NCBI RefSeq assembly: GCF_019659805.1
Contig: NZ_JAIFRO010000002.1
Span: forward strand, 276,633-340,632
DNA length: 64,000 nucleotides
Direction: 5' to 3'
Source: Bartonella raoultii
GTDB lineage: Bacteria > Pseudomonadota > Alphaproteobacteria > Rhizobiales > Rhizobiaceae
In this document: positions 1 to 9,396 of the stretch, piece after piece
Numbering within the stretch: the first letter of the stretch is position 1
How the letters are laid out: each line of letters opens with the position of its first letter
The notes under the pieces: model-generated
The model's database searches: none
Seen by the model: only the letters and a program-made list of their open reading frames with translations
What the model was told of the DNA's origin: nothing
Position numbers and translations under genes: made by a program

Positions 1-604
1 AATCAGCAATATGTCCATAACAACCAAGGTTACGTCCCATATCACGTGCTAAAGAACGTACATAGGTTCCTTTTCCGCAGGTTACTTCAAAAATAGAACA
101 TTCTTTTGTTGGAGTTTCTATTAATTTAAAAGTCTCTATTTCTACGTAACGTGGTGGAATTTCAACAGTTTCACCTTCACGTGCTAGATCATAAGCACGA
201 TTACCAGAAATTTTAATGGCTGAGAATTGTGGAGGTGTTTGTAAAATCATGCCTGTATATTGAGGAAGAAGAGCAAGTATTTCCTCTTGTGTTGGGCGTT
301 TGAGAGATGTCTTGGTTACTTCTCCTTCTAGATCATCTGTTGAGCGTTCTTCTCCCCAAGCAACATGAAAGCGGTAAGTTTTTATGCCTTGCATCACGTA
401 AGGAACGGTTTTAGTTGCCTCACCCAATGCAATGGGTAAAAGACCAGAAGCAAGCGGATCAAGCGTGCCTGCATGCCCAGCTTTTTGAGCATTAAAGAGC
501 CTTTTGATTTGCGCAACAGCTTCTGTTGAGCGCATTCCCTTTGGTTTATCAAATATGACCCAACCAGAAACAGAACGTCCTTTTTTTTTACGTTGCCGTG
601 ACAT
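1..604 (-). CDS. truB: tRNA pseudouridine(55) synthase TruB, C-terminus off the window
   Basis: TruB makes pseudouridine 55 in the T loop of nearly all tRNAs. The first 201 codons are in the window. They begin with a basic stretch and carry the family's catalytic block [12 protein letters not shown], with the nucleophilic Asp at residue 49, followed by the GEATK stretch. The start at 604 lies three bases beyond the rbfA stop codon, so the two are translationally coupled. The rbfA-truB order after infB is the standard one. The left edge of the window cuts the gene, so the C-terminal PUA-like region cannot be judged. Confidence 0.95.
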   Translation of the reverse strand, partial: MSRQRKKKGRSVSGWVIFDKPKGMRSTEAVAQIKRLFNAQKAGHAGTLDPLASGLLPIALGEATKTVPYVMQGIKTYRFHVAWGEERSTDDLEGEVTKTSLKRPTQEEILALLPQYTGMILQTPPQFSAIKISGNRAYDLAREGETVEIPPRYVEIETFKLIETPTKECSIFEVTCGKGTYVRSLARDMGRNLGCYGHIAD

Positions 605-607
605 ATT

Positions 608-1018
608 TTAATCCTCAATTTTATCACGATGATGAAGATCACGTGCGACCTGAGGCGAGCGGAGCAGGGCATCAATTTTTGAAAAATTATCAAAACTGTT
701 ATCAAGCCGAAAACGCAGTTCGGGCATATATTTCATTTGTCGTAATGAATGACTAATTTCTCCACGAATAAAACGGCTATGTTTATTGAGAGTATTTACG
801 ACATCAATATGAGATGCGCTTTTAAGAGTGTTGAGAGGAGAAATAAAGCAGGTAGCAATTTTTAAATCTGGTGACATGCGTACTTCAGAGACAGAAATCA
901 CAATATTCTCTAAGATATTATCAAGCAGAACACCACGTTGTAGCATATGCGCTACTGCGTGGCGTACTTGCTCTCCTACTCTGAGTTGCCGTTGTGATGG
1001 CCCTATATTTTTCATCAA
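608..1018 (-). CDS. rbfA: 30S ribosome-binding factor RbfA
   Basis: RbfA is a small KH-fold protein that binds the 30S subunit during late maturation of 16S rRNA. The 136 residues match the family in length. The N-terminal block ([17 protein letters not shown]) and the middle segment with [20 protein letters not shown] are typical. It lies between infB and truB, as in most proteobacteria. Start: two adjacent ATG codons (1018 and 1015) are possible. The 123-base gap to infB shows no clear terminator, so it is probably cotranscribed with infB. Confidence 0.95.
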   Translation of the reverse strand: MMKNIGPSQRQLRVGEQVRHAVAHMLQRGVLLDNILENIVISVSEVRMSPDLKIATCFISPLNTLKSASHIDVVNTLNKHSRFIRGEISHSLRQMKYMPELRFRLDNSFDNFSKIDALLRSPQVARDLHHRDKIED

Positions 1019-1141
1019 AATTTTATCTTTTCTTTCTTATAACTTTTTTAAAGATCAGTTTATCAAGGATAAAAAGAAGAAGTGTACATAAAATGTGATA
1101 ATTTTCTCATTTTATAACAGTACACAGTTACAGGATTAATT

Positions 1142-3664
1142 TTATAATGTGCGATTAATATGTTCAATACGGAAGGTTTCAATGATATCTCCTGCACGTA
1201 TGTCTTCGTAGTTTTCAAAGGCCATTCCACATTCTTGACCGCTTGACACTTCATTAACTTCATCTTTAAAGCGTTTGAGTGTTTTAAGTTTTCCTTCGTG
1301 AATAACAATATTATCACGAATAAGGCGGACACCGGCACCACGTTCTATTTTTCCTTCTGTAACACGACATCCAGCAACTTTTCCGATTTTTGTAATATTA
1401 AAGACTTCAAGAATCTCAGCATTACCGAGGAAAGTTTCACGCTGCTCTGGTGAAAGGAGTCCTGACATAGCAGCTTTTATATCATCAACAAGATCATAGA
1501 TGATATTATAATAGCGAATTTCAATTCCTTGTGTTTTTGCACAATCACGTGCTTGTTTATTAGCACGAACATTAAAGCCGATTACAGCTGAATTAGATGC
1601 TTCAGCGAGAGAAATATCACTTTCAGTAATTCCTCCAGCACCAGAATGTACAATGCGTGCACGAACCTCTTCATTTCCAAGCTTTTCTAATGCTGAAGCG
1701 ATTGCTTCAATTGAACCTTGCACATCTCCTTTAATTATAAGGGGAAACTCTTTAATACCTGTGGTTTGTAATTTGCTCATCATCTGCTCAAGGGAACCAC
1801 GGGAACCCGTTTGTCGAGCGACAGCTTTATCACGCGCTAATCGTTGACGATATTCAGCAATTTCTCGTGCTTTTGCTTCATGGGTCACAACAGCAAAACG
1901 GTCACCAGCTTGTGGTGTTCCTTGCATACCTAAAATTTCAATAGGTGTAGAGGGAACGGCTTCTTTAACATGGCGGCCATGATCGTCAATTAAAGCACGT
2001 ACACGACCCCATTCATTGCCAGCAACAATAATATCAGAAGGATGTAGTGTACCTTTTTGAACAAGCACTGTAGCAACAGAGCCACGACCTCGATCCAATT
2101 TTGCTTCAATGACCACACCTTCCGCAGTTCGCTTTGGATCCGCTTTTAGGTCAAGAATTTCAGCTTGAAGGAGGATCGCTTCAAGAAGTTTGTCAAGATT
2201 TTGACCAGTTTTAGCAGAAACTTCAACTTCCAAAGTTTCTCCACCCATGGTTTCAACAAATACTTCATGTTGTAAAAGTTCTGTACGTACTTTTTGTGAA
2301 TCAGCAGCGGGTTTATCAATTTTATTGATAGCAACAATAATTGGAACACCAGCAGCTTTGGCGTGATTAATTGATTCAATTGTTTGTGGCATTACACTAT
2401 CATCAGCAGCAACAACCAGAACAGCAATATCTGTTACACGAGCTCCACGAGCACGCATAGCTGTAAAAGCAGCATGACCTGGTGTATCAATAAAAGTAAT
2501 TTTTTGACCATTTTGCTCTACTTGATAAGCACCAATATGTTGTGTAATACCACCTGCTTCACCAGAAACAACATTCGCTTTTCGAATAGCATCAAGCAGA
2601 GAGGTTTTTCCGTGGTCAACATGGCCCATAATTGTTACAACTGGTGGACGTGGCTGCATTTTTTGAGGATTATCAGTTATATTAAAGATGCCTTCCTCTA
2701 CGTCAGATTCTAAGACACGCTTTACAGTATGACCGAATTCCACTGCGATAAGTTCGGCAACATCGGCATCGATGATATCGCCTGGCTTCATCATTTGTCC
2801 CTGTTTCATTAGAAATTTTATCACATCAACGGAGCGTTCAGTCATACGCTGCGCAAGTTCTTGAATGGTAATGGTTTCAGGAAGAATAACTTCGCGAGAA
2901 ATTTTTTCTCTTGGTTCTTGATTTTGCGCACGTTTAAATTTTTCTTGTCTACGGCGCATGGCAGCCATTGAACGCCCACGTGCACTACCTTCTTCATCCA
3001 GAGCACTGTTGAGATTGATTTTTCCACGACGTCGTTCATCAGCACCTTTTATAACTTTAGGTGCACGTACTTCTGACTTAGAAGAATTGGTACGCCGACT
3101 ATGCCGTTCATTTTCCTTATTTTCATCTGCTTTGCGCTTTTCAAGAGCAGGGGTATTTTTAGGTGTGGTAGGCAGATCTATCGGTTCTATGAGAGAATGA
3201 TCAGAGGGAAGAGGTGGGGGCGGTACTGGTAGACTGTCTTCTTCTTGATGTTTTTCCATTTCTTGATTTTTTTGCTGCAAACTTTCTTCACGTTCTTTTG
3301 CACGTCTTGCTTCTTCTTCAGCTTGTTCACGCATTATTTTTTCTTGGATATGTGCTTCTTCTAACGCGCGAAGCCTTGCTTCCATTTCAGCAGATGAAAG
3401 ATTGCTCTTAGAGACAGGTTCACTTGGCTTTTTATCTTCAAACCGCGGTTTAGAGCGCTGAGGAGCAACATGTGGTTTTGTAATTGGCTTTTGTGTTTCA
3501 GCTTTTTCATCAGGTCGTGTAATTTTACGCCGCTTGGTCTCGACAACCACAGCCTTTGTACGGCCATGGCTAAAGTTTTGTTTAACCGTGCTCGTTTCTA
3601 GGACTGATCGCTTTAAGGTCAATGTCCTTTTGACTGTTATTTTGTCGTTATTTTTTTCACTCAT
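1142..3664 (-). CDS. infB: translation initiation factor IF-2
   Basis: IF-2 is the GTPase that brings fMet-tRNA to the 30S subunit and promotes subunit joining. The 840 residues comprise a long charged N-terminal region (about 1-250, with a Glu/Arg-rich coiled-coil-like stretch at 90-140), an IF2_N segment around 258-310, then the G domain with GHVDHGKT (347-354), DTPGH (393-397) and NKID (447-450), and the C-terminal tRNA-binding domains. Its ATG overlaps the stop of the upstream YlxR-like gene by four bases (ATGA-type coupling). It is part of the rimP-nusA-ylxR-infB-rbfA-truB cluster. Confidence 0.97.
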   Translation of the reverse strand: MSEKNNDKITVKRTLTLKRSVLETSTVKQNFSHGRTKAVVVETKRRKITRPDEKAETQKPITKPHVAPQRSKPRFEDKKPSEPVSKSNLSSAEMEARLRALEEAHIQEKIMREQAEEEARRAKEREESLQQKNQEMEKHQEEDSLPVPPPPLPSDHSLIEPIDLPTTPKNTPALEKRKADENKENERHSRRTNSSKSEVRAPKVIKGADERRRGKINLNSALDEEGSARGRSMAAMRRRQEKFKRAQNQEPREKISREVILPETITIQELAQRMTERSVDVIKFLMKQGQMMKPGDIIDADVAELIAVEFGHTVKRVLESDVEEGIFNITDNPQKMQPRPPVVTIMGHVDHGKTSLLDAIRKANVVSGEAGGITQHIGAYQVEQNGQKITFIDTPGHAAFTAMRARGARVTDIAVLVVAADDSVMPQTIESINHAKAAGVPIIVAINKIDKPAADSQKVRTELLQHEVFVETMGGETLEVEVSAKTGQNLDKLLEAILLQAEILDLKADPKRTAEGVVIEAKLDRGRGSVATVLVQKGTLHPSDIIVAGNEWGRVRALIDDHGRHVKEAVPSTPIEILGMQGTPQAGDRFAVVTHEAKAREIAEYRQRLARDKAVARQTGSRGSLEQMMSKLQTTGIKEFPLIIKGDVQGSIEAIASALEKLGNEEVRARIVHSGAGGITESDISLAEASNSAVIGFNVRANKQARDCAKTQGIEIRYYNIIYDLVDDIKAAMSGLLSPEQRETFLGNAEILEVFNITKIGKVAGCRVTEGKIERGAGVRLIRDNIVIHEGKLKTLKRFKDEVNEVSSGQECGMAFENYEDIRAGDIIETFRIEHINRTL

Positions 3665-4296
3665 TGTATTTCCTTCACGGCTTGTGCCGTCATCTCACCA
3701 AGCTTACTGTGCTTGTCATCACGGTAGGCGATCAGTTTGTGTATCGTTTTGAGAAACCCTTCTGCAACTTTACTGTTTAATAAGGCAGCGTGCATTACAG
3801 GATTAGTACCAAAAGCCATACGCATTTCATCACTTGTAAATAAAGATATAGTTTTTATATTCCTATTTGTCTGCTGTTGTACTTTATGAATAGCTTGTAA
3901 AATTTTTCGTTTCCCATCTTCTGTAGTTTCTTTGGCATGGAGCACGAGAAGGACGTGATCAGAGCGAATAGCTGCATCAACTTTTGTTGCTCCCGTGACA
4001 ATTGCCCCTGCTTTTCGCGCCATGGAGAGGCTTCCAAGAGCAGCATTTAGCAGAAGTCTATCAACAATATGCGCAAGATTTGGCGCAACCTCAACATCTG
4101 TTTTAAAATTTTTATGAAAAGCTTTTAATTTGACTGCTTTTTCAATAGCACAATGGCGGGCTGAAACCCAAACACCACGTCCAGGCAAATTGGCTTTAAT
4201 ATCAGGGACAATTTGATTATTAGGACCAATAACAAAACGGATCAGCATTTTTGCTGAAGCATTTTTTCTTGTCACAATGCAGGTCCGTTCATTCAT
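3661..4296 (-). CDS. YlxR-type RNA-binding protein fused to an L7Ae-like domain
   Basis: The protein has 211 residues. The N-terminal part (about 1-80) is a YlxR/DUF448 domain, shown by RTCIVTR near the start and PGRGVWV at about residues 38-44. The second half (about 90-190, [23 protein letters not shown]) resembles the L7Ae/L30e fold. This two-domain form is usual for alphaproteobacteria and the position between nusA and infB is diagnostic. It starts one base after the nusA stop codon and overlaps infB. Its role is inferred to be RNA or ribosome binding; the exact target is not known from sequence. Confidence 0.88.
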   Translation of the reverse strand: MNERTCIVTRKNASAKMLIRFVIGPNNQIVPDIKANLPGRGVWVSARHCAIEKAVKLKAFHKNFKTDVEVAPNLAHIVDRLLLNAALGSLSMARKAGAIVTGATKVDAAIRSDHVLLVLHAKETTEDGKRKILQAIHKVQQQTNRNIKTISLFTSDEMRMAFGTNPVMHAALLNSKVAEGFLKTIHKLIAYRDDKHSKLGEMTAQAVKEIQ

Positions 4297-5928
4297 TTAA
4301 AGTGTATCCACATCCAAATTATCTATTTTTTTATCTTCTACAGAATTTTCATTTTCTATAGGATTTTCTGTAACAAGATCCGCTTGATCTATCCAGCCCA
4401 CTTGCACACGTGCTGCTAAAATCATAGCTTCTGCATCAGCACGTGTAATATCAAATGGAGTTAGAATACCAGCAAAATTTTGTGTTTGTCCTTCCTTGCG
4501 TTCTCTCCAGCCAGCCAAATCATCAATAGCATAACCCGCAAAATCTTCTATTGTTTTCACTCCATCTTTACCAATAGCAACCAACATAGCACTTGTCATT
4601 CCAGGAAGTGTACGCAATTCATCACAGACACCGAGCTCTTTACGCTTTTTATCCAGCTCTTTTTCTTTATGTTCAAGATACTCCCGTGCACGGCTTTGGA
4701 TTTCAGCAGCAGTTTCATGATCGAAACCATCAATAGAAGCGATTTCTTCAAGAGCAATATAGGCAATTTCTTCAATGGAAGAAAAGCCTTCTGATGCCAT
4801 AACTTGCCCGATCATTTCGTCAACATCTAAGGATTCCATGAACATTTTGCTGCGCTCATTAAATTCTTTTTGACGATTTTCAGATTCTTCTTGTTCTGTT
4901 AAAATATCAATATTCCATCCTGTTAATTGTGAAGCTAAACGAACATTTTGTCCACGCCGTCCAATTGCAAGACTAAGTTGATCATCAGGCACGACGACTT
5001 CGATACGTTCTGCCTCTTCATCTAGAACGACTTTAGAAACTTCGGCAGGTTGTAATGCATTAACGATAAATGTTGCAGCATCTGGTGACCAAGGAATAAT
5101 GTCAATTTTTTCACCTTGTAATTCTGTTACAACAGCTTGTACACGACTTCCTCGCATTCCTACACATGCACCCACAGGATCAATAGAGCCATCACGTGAA
5201 ACAACGGCAATTTTTGCACGTGAACCTGGATCACGAGCAACGGATTTAATTTCTATAATACCATCATAGATTTCGGGGACTTCCATGGTAAAAAGTTTTA
5301 CCATAAATTGAGGATGTGTGCGTGAAAGAAAAATTTGTGGACCGCGTGATTCACGATGCACATCATTGACAAAAGCACGAATACGATCACCATAACGGAA
5401 GGATTCACGCGGAATTAATTCATCGCGGCGTACAATAGCTTCACCTCGTCCTAGATCAACGATAATATTACCATATTCTACACGTTTTACTGTACCGGAA
5501 ATAATTTCACCAACTTTGTTTTTAAATTCTTCATATTGTTGGTCACGTTCTGCATCGCGCACCTTTTGTACAATCACTTGTTTAGCAGATTGCGCTGCGA
5601 TACGCCCAAAGTTCATAGGAGGTAAAGGGTCAGCAAAAAAATCACCAATTTTTGCATCTGCTTGACGTTTAAGTGCATCAGATAAGGTAATTTCAGTTGT
5701 ATAATCTTCCAAAACATCAACAATTTTGAGCAGGCGCTGTAATTTAATTTCACCTGTTTTTGAATTAATTTCAGCACGTATATTTGTTTCTTGACCATAA
5801 CGAGAACGCGCCGCTTTCTGAATAGCATCAGCCATTGCAGAAATGACAATTTCACGATCAATTGACTTTTCACGTGCAACAGCATCTGCAATTTGCAGAA
5901 TTTCAAGCCTGTTAGCGCTTGTAGCCAT
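4297..5928 (-). CDS. nusA: transcription termination/antitermination factor NusA
   Basis: NusA binds RNA polymerase and nascent RNA and controls pausing, termination and antitermination. The 543 residues show the N-terminal polymerase-binding domain (to about 130), an S1 domain (about 135-200), two KH domains (GACVGMRGSRVQAVVTEL and LAIGRRGQNVRLASQLTG), and C-terminal acidic helix-hairpin-helix repeats. It follows rimP after 64 bases and abuts the YlxR-like gene. A purine-rich AAAAAGGAGAAAAG sequence just upstream of the ATG (plus-strand 5931-5944) gives a strong ribosome binding site. Confidence 0.97.
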   Translation of the reverse strand: MATSANRLEILQIADAVAREKSIDREIVISAMADAIQKAARSRYGQETNIRAEINSKTGEIKLQRLLKIVDVLEDYTTEITLSDALKRQADAKIGDFFADPLPPMNFGRIAAQSAKQVIVQKVRDAERDQQYEEFKNKVGEIISGTVKRVEYGNIIVDLGRGEAIVRRDELIPRESFRYGDRIRAFVNDVHRESRGPQIFLSRTHPQFMVKLFTMEVPEIYDGIIEIKSVARDPGSRAKIAVVSRDGSIDPVGACVGMRGSRVQAVVTELQGEKIDIIPWSPDAATFIVNALQPAEVSKVVLDEEAERIEVVVPDDQLSLAIGRRGQNVRLASQLTGWNIDILTEQEESENRQKEFNERSKMFMESLDVDEMIGQVMASEGFSSIEEIAYIALEEIASIDGFDHETAAEIQSRAREYLEHKEKELDKKRKELGVCDELRTLPGMTSAMLVAIGKDGVKTIEDFAGYAIDDLAGWRERKEGQTQNFAGILTPFDITRADAEAMILAARVQVGWIDQADLVTENPIENENSVEDKKIDNLDVDTL

Positions 5929-5992
5929 CGCTTTTCTCCTTTTTTATGCCACACGATAGGCATTAATTCCAGTGATATGAATTCTTATAATT

Positions 5993-6595
5993 TTATATTT
6001 TTTTTGAAATGTTAGAATGTTCTCCAAGAATAAGTTGTTGACTTAAATCTTTATCTTTTTTCAAAGCTTCATGAATAAGTTCATCGGTAAGAACCAAATG
6101 GGCATTGGTTATATTACAAAAGGGTATAGAGACACATATAGCTTCTCCATGAGCAGTTTTATCAGTATTCAAAGTAAAGCCATCTTGAGTGATATTTGTC
6201 AGTATTCCACGAAATTTTCGGCGCCCATCAATAGTGATTTTTGTTTCAATTTTTGCAACATGTCCCTGCCAATGAAAAAAATCAGATTTTCTTACCAATG
6301 GACGATCAATTCCAGGAGATGAGACCTCTAAATGATATTTGCGTTCAATAACATTTTGTACATCAAGAAGGGGGGAAACCGTTCGACTTATAGTTTCGCA
6401 ATCTTCTATTGTCATAGAACCATCAGCACGTTCAGCCATAATCTGAAGCGTTAAACCATTTTGCCCAAGGAGTTTCACGCGAACCAAACGAAAACCCAAT
6501 GGTGTAAGCAATGGTGTAATGAGAGCAGCAATTTGTGCTTCAGTGCCATCTTCTTCAAAAAGACGCGGCTCATTAATATCACTTATTTTTTCCAT
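5993..6595 (-). CDS. rimP: ribosome maturation factor RimP
   Basis: RimP helps assemble the 30S subunit, acting early on S12 incorporation. The frame is open further upstream, but the extra codons run through a hairpin, so the start is placed at ATG 6595 (MEKISDINEP, 200 residues); ATG 6604 is an alternative. Family features are IAALITPLLTPLGFRLVRVKL, then DCETISRTVSPLLD and YHLEVSSPGIDRPL. It is first in the rimP-nusA-ylxR-infB-rbfA-truB unit, behind its own candidate promoter and an attenuator-like hairpin. Confidence 0.93.
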   Translation of the reverse strand: MEKISDINEPRLFEEDGTEAQIAALITPLLTPLGFRLVRVKLLGQNGLTLQIMAERADGSMTIEDCETISRTVSPLLDVQNVIERKYHLEVSSPGIDRPLVRKSDFFHWQGHVAKIETKITIDGRRKFRGILTNITQDGFTLNTDKTAHGEAICVSIPFCNITNAHLVLTDELIHEALKKDKDLSQQLILGEHSNISKKI

Positions 6596-6627
6596 TGCAC
6601 CCATACATTTTATCCATTTTATGATAT

Positions 6628-6658
6628 TAAAAAAGAGCGGGTCCACATGGCCCACTCT
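6628..6658 (-). terminator. intrinsic terminator/attenuator-like hairpin in the rimP leader
   Basis: On the minus strand, AGAGTGGGCC and GG-A-CCCGCTCT pair around an ATGT loop (one bulged A, one G-U pair) and run directly into six T residues. This is the form of a rho-independent terminator. It lies after the trmB stop codon and about 33 bases before the rimP start. It could end the metK-trmB transcript, act as an attenuator for a promoter just upstream, or both. Rfam holds a rimP-leader family; whether this sequence belongs to it was not tested. Confidence 0.7.
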
Positions 6659-6684
6659 TCACCATAAGATCAAGAATGTATCTA

Positions 6685-6713
6685 TTGATACTCTTAAATT
6701 CACAATTTTTCAA
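6685..6713 (-). promoter_or_regulatory. candidate sigma-70 type promoter of the rimP-nusA-infB operon
   Basis: Minus-strand TTGAAA (plus-strand 6708-6713), a 17-base spacer, then TATCAA (6685-6690). A transcript starting here would pass through the hairpin at 6634-6658 before reaching rimP, making that hairpin a leader attenuator. Recognised by eye only; AT-rich DNA yields such matches by chance. Confidence 0.45.
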
Positions 6714-6741
6714 GTTTTTTATAAGAAAAGCATTTTATCAT

Positions 6742-7443
6742 CTATATTTTGATGAAAGTAAGATAGGTAGGTATCCGCTCTTCACGTAAAGCTTTCGCTT
6801 CATAGCGGGTTCCTGACCATAATGGATAAGGAGTCTTCCAGTCCTTAGGTTTTTCTGCTTCCCATTCAAAATTATTATGGTGTATACAATGGTAGAGAGT
6901 CCAATTGACATAACTATCAATATCACTGGCAAAACGGAATTTTTTGCCTTTTTTAAGAACGCGAGCAAAACGGTTGAGATTTTTCATATTGATAAAGCGT
7001 CGTTTCCAATGCTTTTTTTTAGGCCACGGATCGGGATAAAAGAGGTCTATTCCATCAAGTGAAGCACTGGGAAGCCAATCAAGGAGGTTTGTAGCATCAT
7101 CATTATAAAGACGAAGGTGACTTTGATGGTGTTTACATTGTTCAAGAGACATTAATATTTTTGCTATACCATTGATAAAAGGCTCGATACCGATAAAACC
7201 AGTTTGTGGAAAATGTTCCATTTCGTGGAGCAAATGTTCACCTCCGCCAAAGCCAATTTCAAGCCGAACTTCTTTCACTCTACTAGAAAATAAAGATGTG
7301 AGATCTAAAGGGGGACGATTATTTAAATCAATGTTAAGAGCTGGAAGAAGCTTTTCTATACGTGCAAGCTGATTTTTTCGTAGCCGTTTTCCTTGTCGGC
7401 GACCAAAAAAGGCTTCACTTATACGTAGTTTATGATCAATCAT
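6742..7443 (-). CDS. trmB: tRNA (guanine-N7-)-methyltransferase TrmB
   Basis: TrmB uses S-adenosylmethionine to methylate G46 in the variable loop of tRNA. The 233 residues contain the SAM-binding motif [15 protein letters not shown], an acidic GIEPF after strand 2, and the signature [19 protein letters not shown]. The start codon overlaps the metK stop by four bases, so this enzyme is coupled to the gene that makes its methyl donor. The length is normal for the Rhizobiales. Confidence 0.96.
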   Translation of the reverse strand: MIDHKLRISEAFFGRRQGKRLRKNQLARIEKLLPALNIDLNNRPPLDLTSLFSSRVKEVRLEIGFGGGEHLLHEMEHFPQTGFIGIEPFINGIAKILMSLEQCKHHQSHLRLYNDDATNLLDWLPSASLDGIDLFYPDPWPKKKHWKRRFINMKNLNRFARVLKKGKKFRFASDIDSYVNWTLYHCIHHNNFEWEAEKPKDWKTPYPLWSGTRYEAKALREERIPTYLTFIKI

Positions 7444-8708
7444 GATACTGTAATCATTTTTTGAAGTGTTTCAACCAGATCAGTTTTTTCCCATGAAAAT
7501 GAACCATCCTGCTTTGGCTTACGTCCAAAATGACCATAGGCAGCTGTTTTTGTATAAATAGGTTTATTGAGATTAAGATGTTTTCGGATACCTGTCGGTG
7601 AAAGATCCATTATTTTACGAATAGCTGCTTCAATAATATTTTCATCAACTTTCCCTGTTCCATGAAGATTAAGATAAATGGATAAGGGTTGTGCAATACC
7701 AATTGCATAGGAGAGTTGAATGGTGCATCGTTCTGCTAAGTTAGCTGCAACAATATTCTTAGCTAGATAACGTGCAGCATAGGCTGCTGAACGATCAACT
7801 TTTGTTGTGTCTTTTCCTGAAAATGCTCCTCCGCCATGAGGTGCTGCTCCTCCATAAGTATCAACAATAATTTTACGTCCTGTTAGCCCAGCATCGCTTT
7901 GAGGACCACCAATAACAAATTTTCCTGTTGGATTAATATACCAATGACATTGAGCGGAAATAGGAATATCGTGCAAAGCTTGGCGAATATAAGGTTCAAC
8001 TACTGTGCGAACTTTATCGGAATTCCAACTTTCATCCAGATGCTGTGTTGAAAGAACGATGGATGTTACCTCTATAGGTTTTCCATTTTTATAGCGTATT
8101 GTAATCTGGCTTTTAGCGTCTGGTCCTAATTTTCCGGTTTCTCCTTCTCCTTTATGGCGGGCTGCTGCAAGAAGTTTTAGAATCTTATGTGCATAATAAA
8201 TTGGTGCTGGCATAAGGTCTGGTGTTTCGCGGCAAGCATATCCAAACATAATGCCCTGATCACCTGCTCCTTCTTCGCCGTGTCGATCCATAGCATTATC
8301 AACTCCGCGTGCAATATCTGTTGATTGAGGACGTAAAAGAACATCAATTTTGACAGTCTTCCAATGGAAACCTATTTGTTCATAACCAATTGCACGAATA
8401 GCACGACGTGCTGCTGCACGAAAACGCGCAGGATTAATGAATGGACAGCCAGTTCCATCATAGACAAATTCCCTATTTTTGTTTCTTTTTAAGAGTGTAT
8501 CAGGAACACGCACTTCCCCAGCGATAACAACACGATTTACACTGACGAGAGTTTCACAAGCTACACGTACTAACCATGGATCTGTACCAGTTTTTTGAGC
8601 TTCTCTATAGACCATATCAACAATTTCATCGGAAATACGATCGCAAATCTTATCAGGATGTCCTTCCGATACCGACTCACTAGTAAAAAAATAATCTTGA
8701 TGCGGCAT
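7440..8708 (-). CDS. metK: S-adenosylmethionine synthase
   Basis: MetK condenses methionine and ATP to S-adenosylmethionine, the methyl donor for TrmB and MiaB encoded nearby. The 422 residues include [19 protein letters not shown] near the N-terminus, [12 protein letters not shown], and the phosphate loop [19 protein letters not shown]. It is somewhat longer than the E. coli enzyme (384), as is common in Rhizobiales. An AAGGAG site lies just upstream of the ATG. The 127-base leader holds a perfect inverted repeat, listed separately. Confidence 0.97.
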   Translation of the reverse strand: MPHQDYFFTSESVSEGHPDKICDRISDEIVDMVYREAQKTGTDPWLVRVACETLVSVNRVVIAGEVRVPDTLLKRNKNREFVYDGTGCPFINPARFRAAARRAIRAIGYEQIGFHWKTVKIDVLLRPQSTDIARGVDNAMDRHGEEGAGDQGIMFGYACRETPDLMPAPIYYAHKILKLLAAARHKGEGETGKLGPDAKSQITIRYKNGKPIEVTSIVLSTQHLDESWNSDKVRTVVEPYIRQALHDIPISAQCHWYINPTGKFVIGGPQSDAGLTGRKIIVDTYGGAAPHGGGAFSGKDTTKVDRSAAYAARYLAKNIVAANLAERCTIQLSYAIGIAQPLSIYLNLHGTGKVDENIIEAAIRKIMDLSPTGIRKHLNLNKPIYTKTAAYGHFGRKPKQDGSFSWEKTDLVETLQKMITVS

Positions 8709-8756
8709 AAGAACTCCTTCAAAAAGAAAACCAGTATTTAACTAATGTTTTCTAAA

Positions 8757-8792
8757 ATCGTCACTCTTTGCCATTCCCATGGCAAATCGTCA
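8757..8792 (-). promoter_or_regulatory. bracketed inverted repeat in the metK leader
   Basis: An 8-bp perfect inverted repeat, TTTGCCAT (8767-8774) and ATGGCAAA (8779-8786) around a four-base loop, is flanked on both sides by the direct repeat ATCGTCA (8757-8763 and 8786-8792). No T run follows, so it is not an ordinary terminator. It could be an operator or an RNA leader element for metK. Function unknown; it does not obviously match a SAM riboswitch. Confidence 0.4.
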
Positions 8793-8835
8793 ATATTGAT
8801 TGATATGGTAAAAACGAAAAGCTATAATTTTTATT

Positions 8836-9249
8836 TTAGAACTTGTCTGTCAAATCTTCCTCAGAAAGAGCTTTTGCCAAATCAATAATTTTTCGACGCA
8901 CTTTAGCATCAGAAATATTTGTGAAAGCACGCATGAGCTGTATTCCTTCACTGCTTGAGCAAAAGTCCATAAAATCGCTGTCACTTTCAGCAAAACCGTC
9001 TACTTGTTGGGAGGCAAGACCTTTATCAAAAAAGTAGGAAACGGGTACATCCATAATTTCCGCAATCGCTTGAAGACGGCTTGCACCAATACGGTTTGTA
9101 CCTTTTTCATATTTTTGGATTTGCTGGAATGTAATACCTAATTTTTCACCTAGTTTTTCTTGGGTAAGTCCTAAAATATTACGACGTAAACGAATACGAG
9201 TTCCGACATAGATATCTATAGGATCAGGTTTTTTTCTAGTTTCGGTCAT
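8836..9249 (-). CDS. XRE-family transcriptional regulator, PraR-like
   Basis: A 137-residue DNA-binding regulator starting MTETRKKPDPIDIYVG. The N-terminal helix-turn-helix (about 13-70) has the Cro/C1 form, with GLTQEKLGEKLGITFQQIQKYEKG as helices 2 and 3. The C-terminal tail of about 50 residues is shared with PraR/PhrR-type regulators, which in Rhizobium act on quorum sensing and biofilm genes. The lnt-regulator-metK order is conserved in Rhizobiales. Targets in this organism are unknown; the metK leader repeat is one possible site. ATG 9249 was chosen over an upstream in-frame start because the family begins there. Confidence 0.85.
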   Translation of the reverse strand: MTETRKKPDPIDIYVGTRIRLRRNILGLTQEKLGEKLGITFQQIQKYEKGTNRIGASRLQAIAEIMDVPVSYFFDKGLASQQVDGFAESDSDFMDFCSSSEGIQLMRAFTNISDAKVRRKIIDLAKALSEEDLTDKF

Positions 9250-9396
9250 AATGCAACTCTTTATTTCCAGCACTTTACTTCTAAACCAACATCACTTTTA
9301 CTATGAGGTTGGTTTATCATATAATTAAAATAATATGTAATAATTTTTCCCAAGGTTACTGGTACGCGCAACATAATACTATACATGGGCATGTGA

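Noticed and set aside
8709..8835. SAM riboswitch before metK
   Set aside because: The leader has only a short palindrome with direct repeats; the paired and pseudoknot regions of SAM-I or SAM-II could not be assembled.
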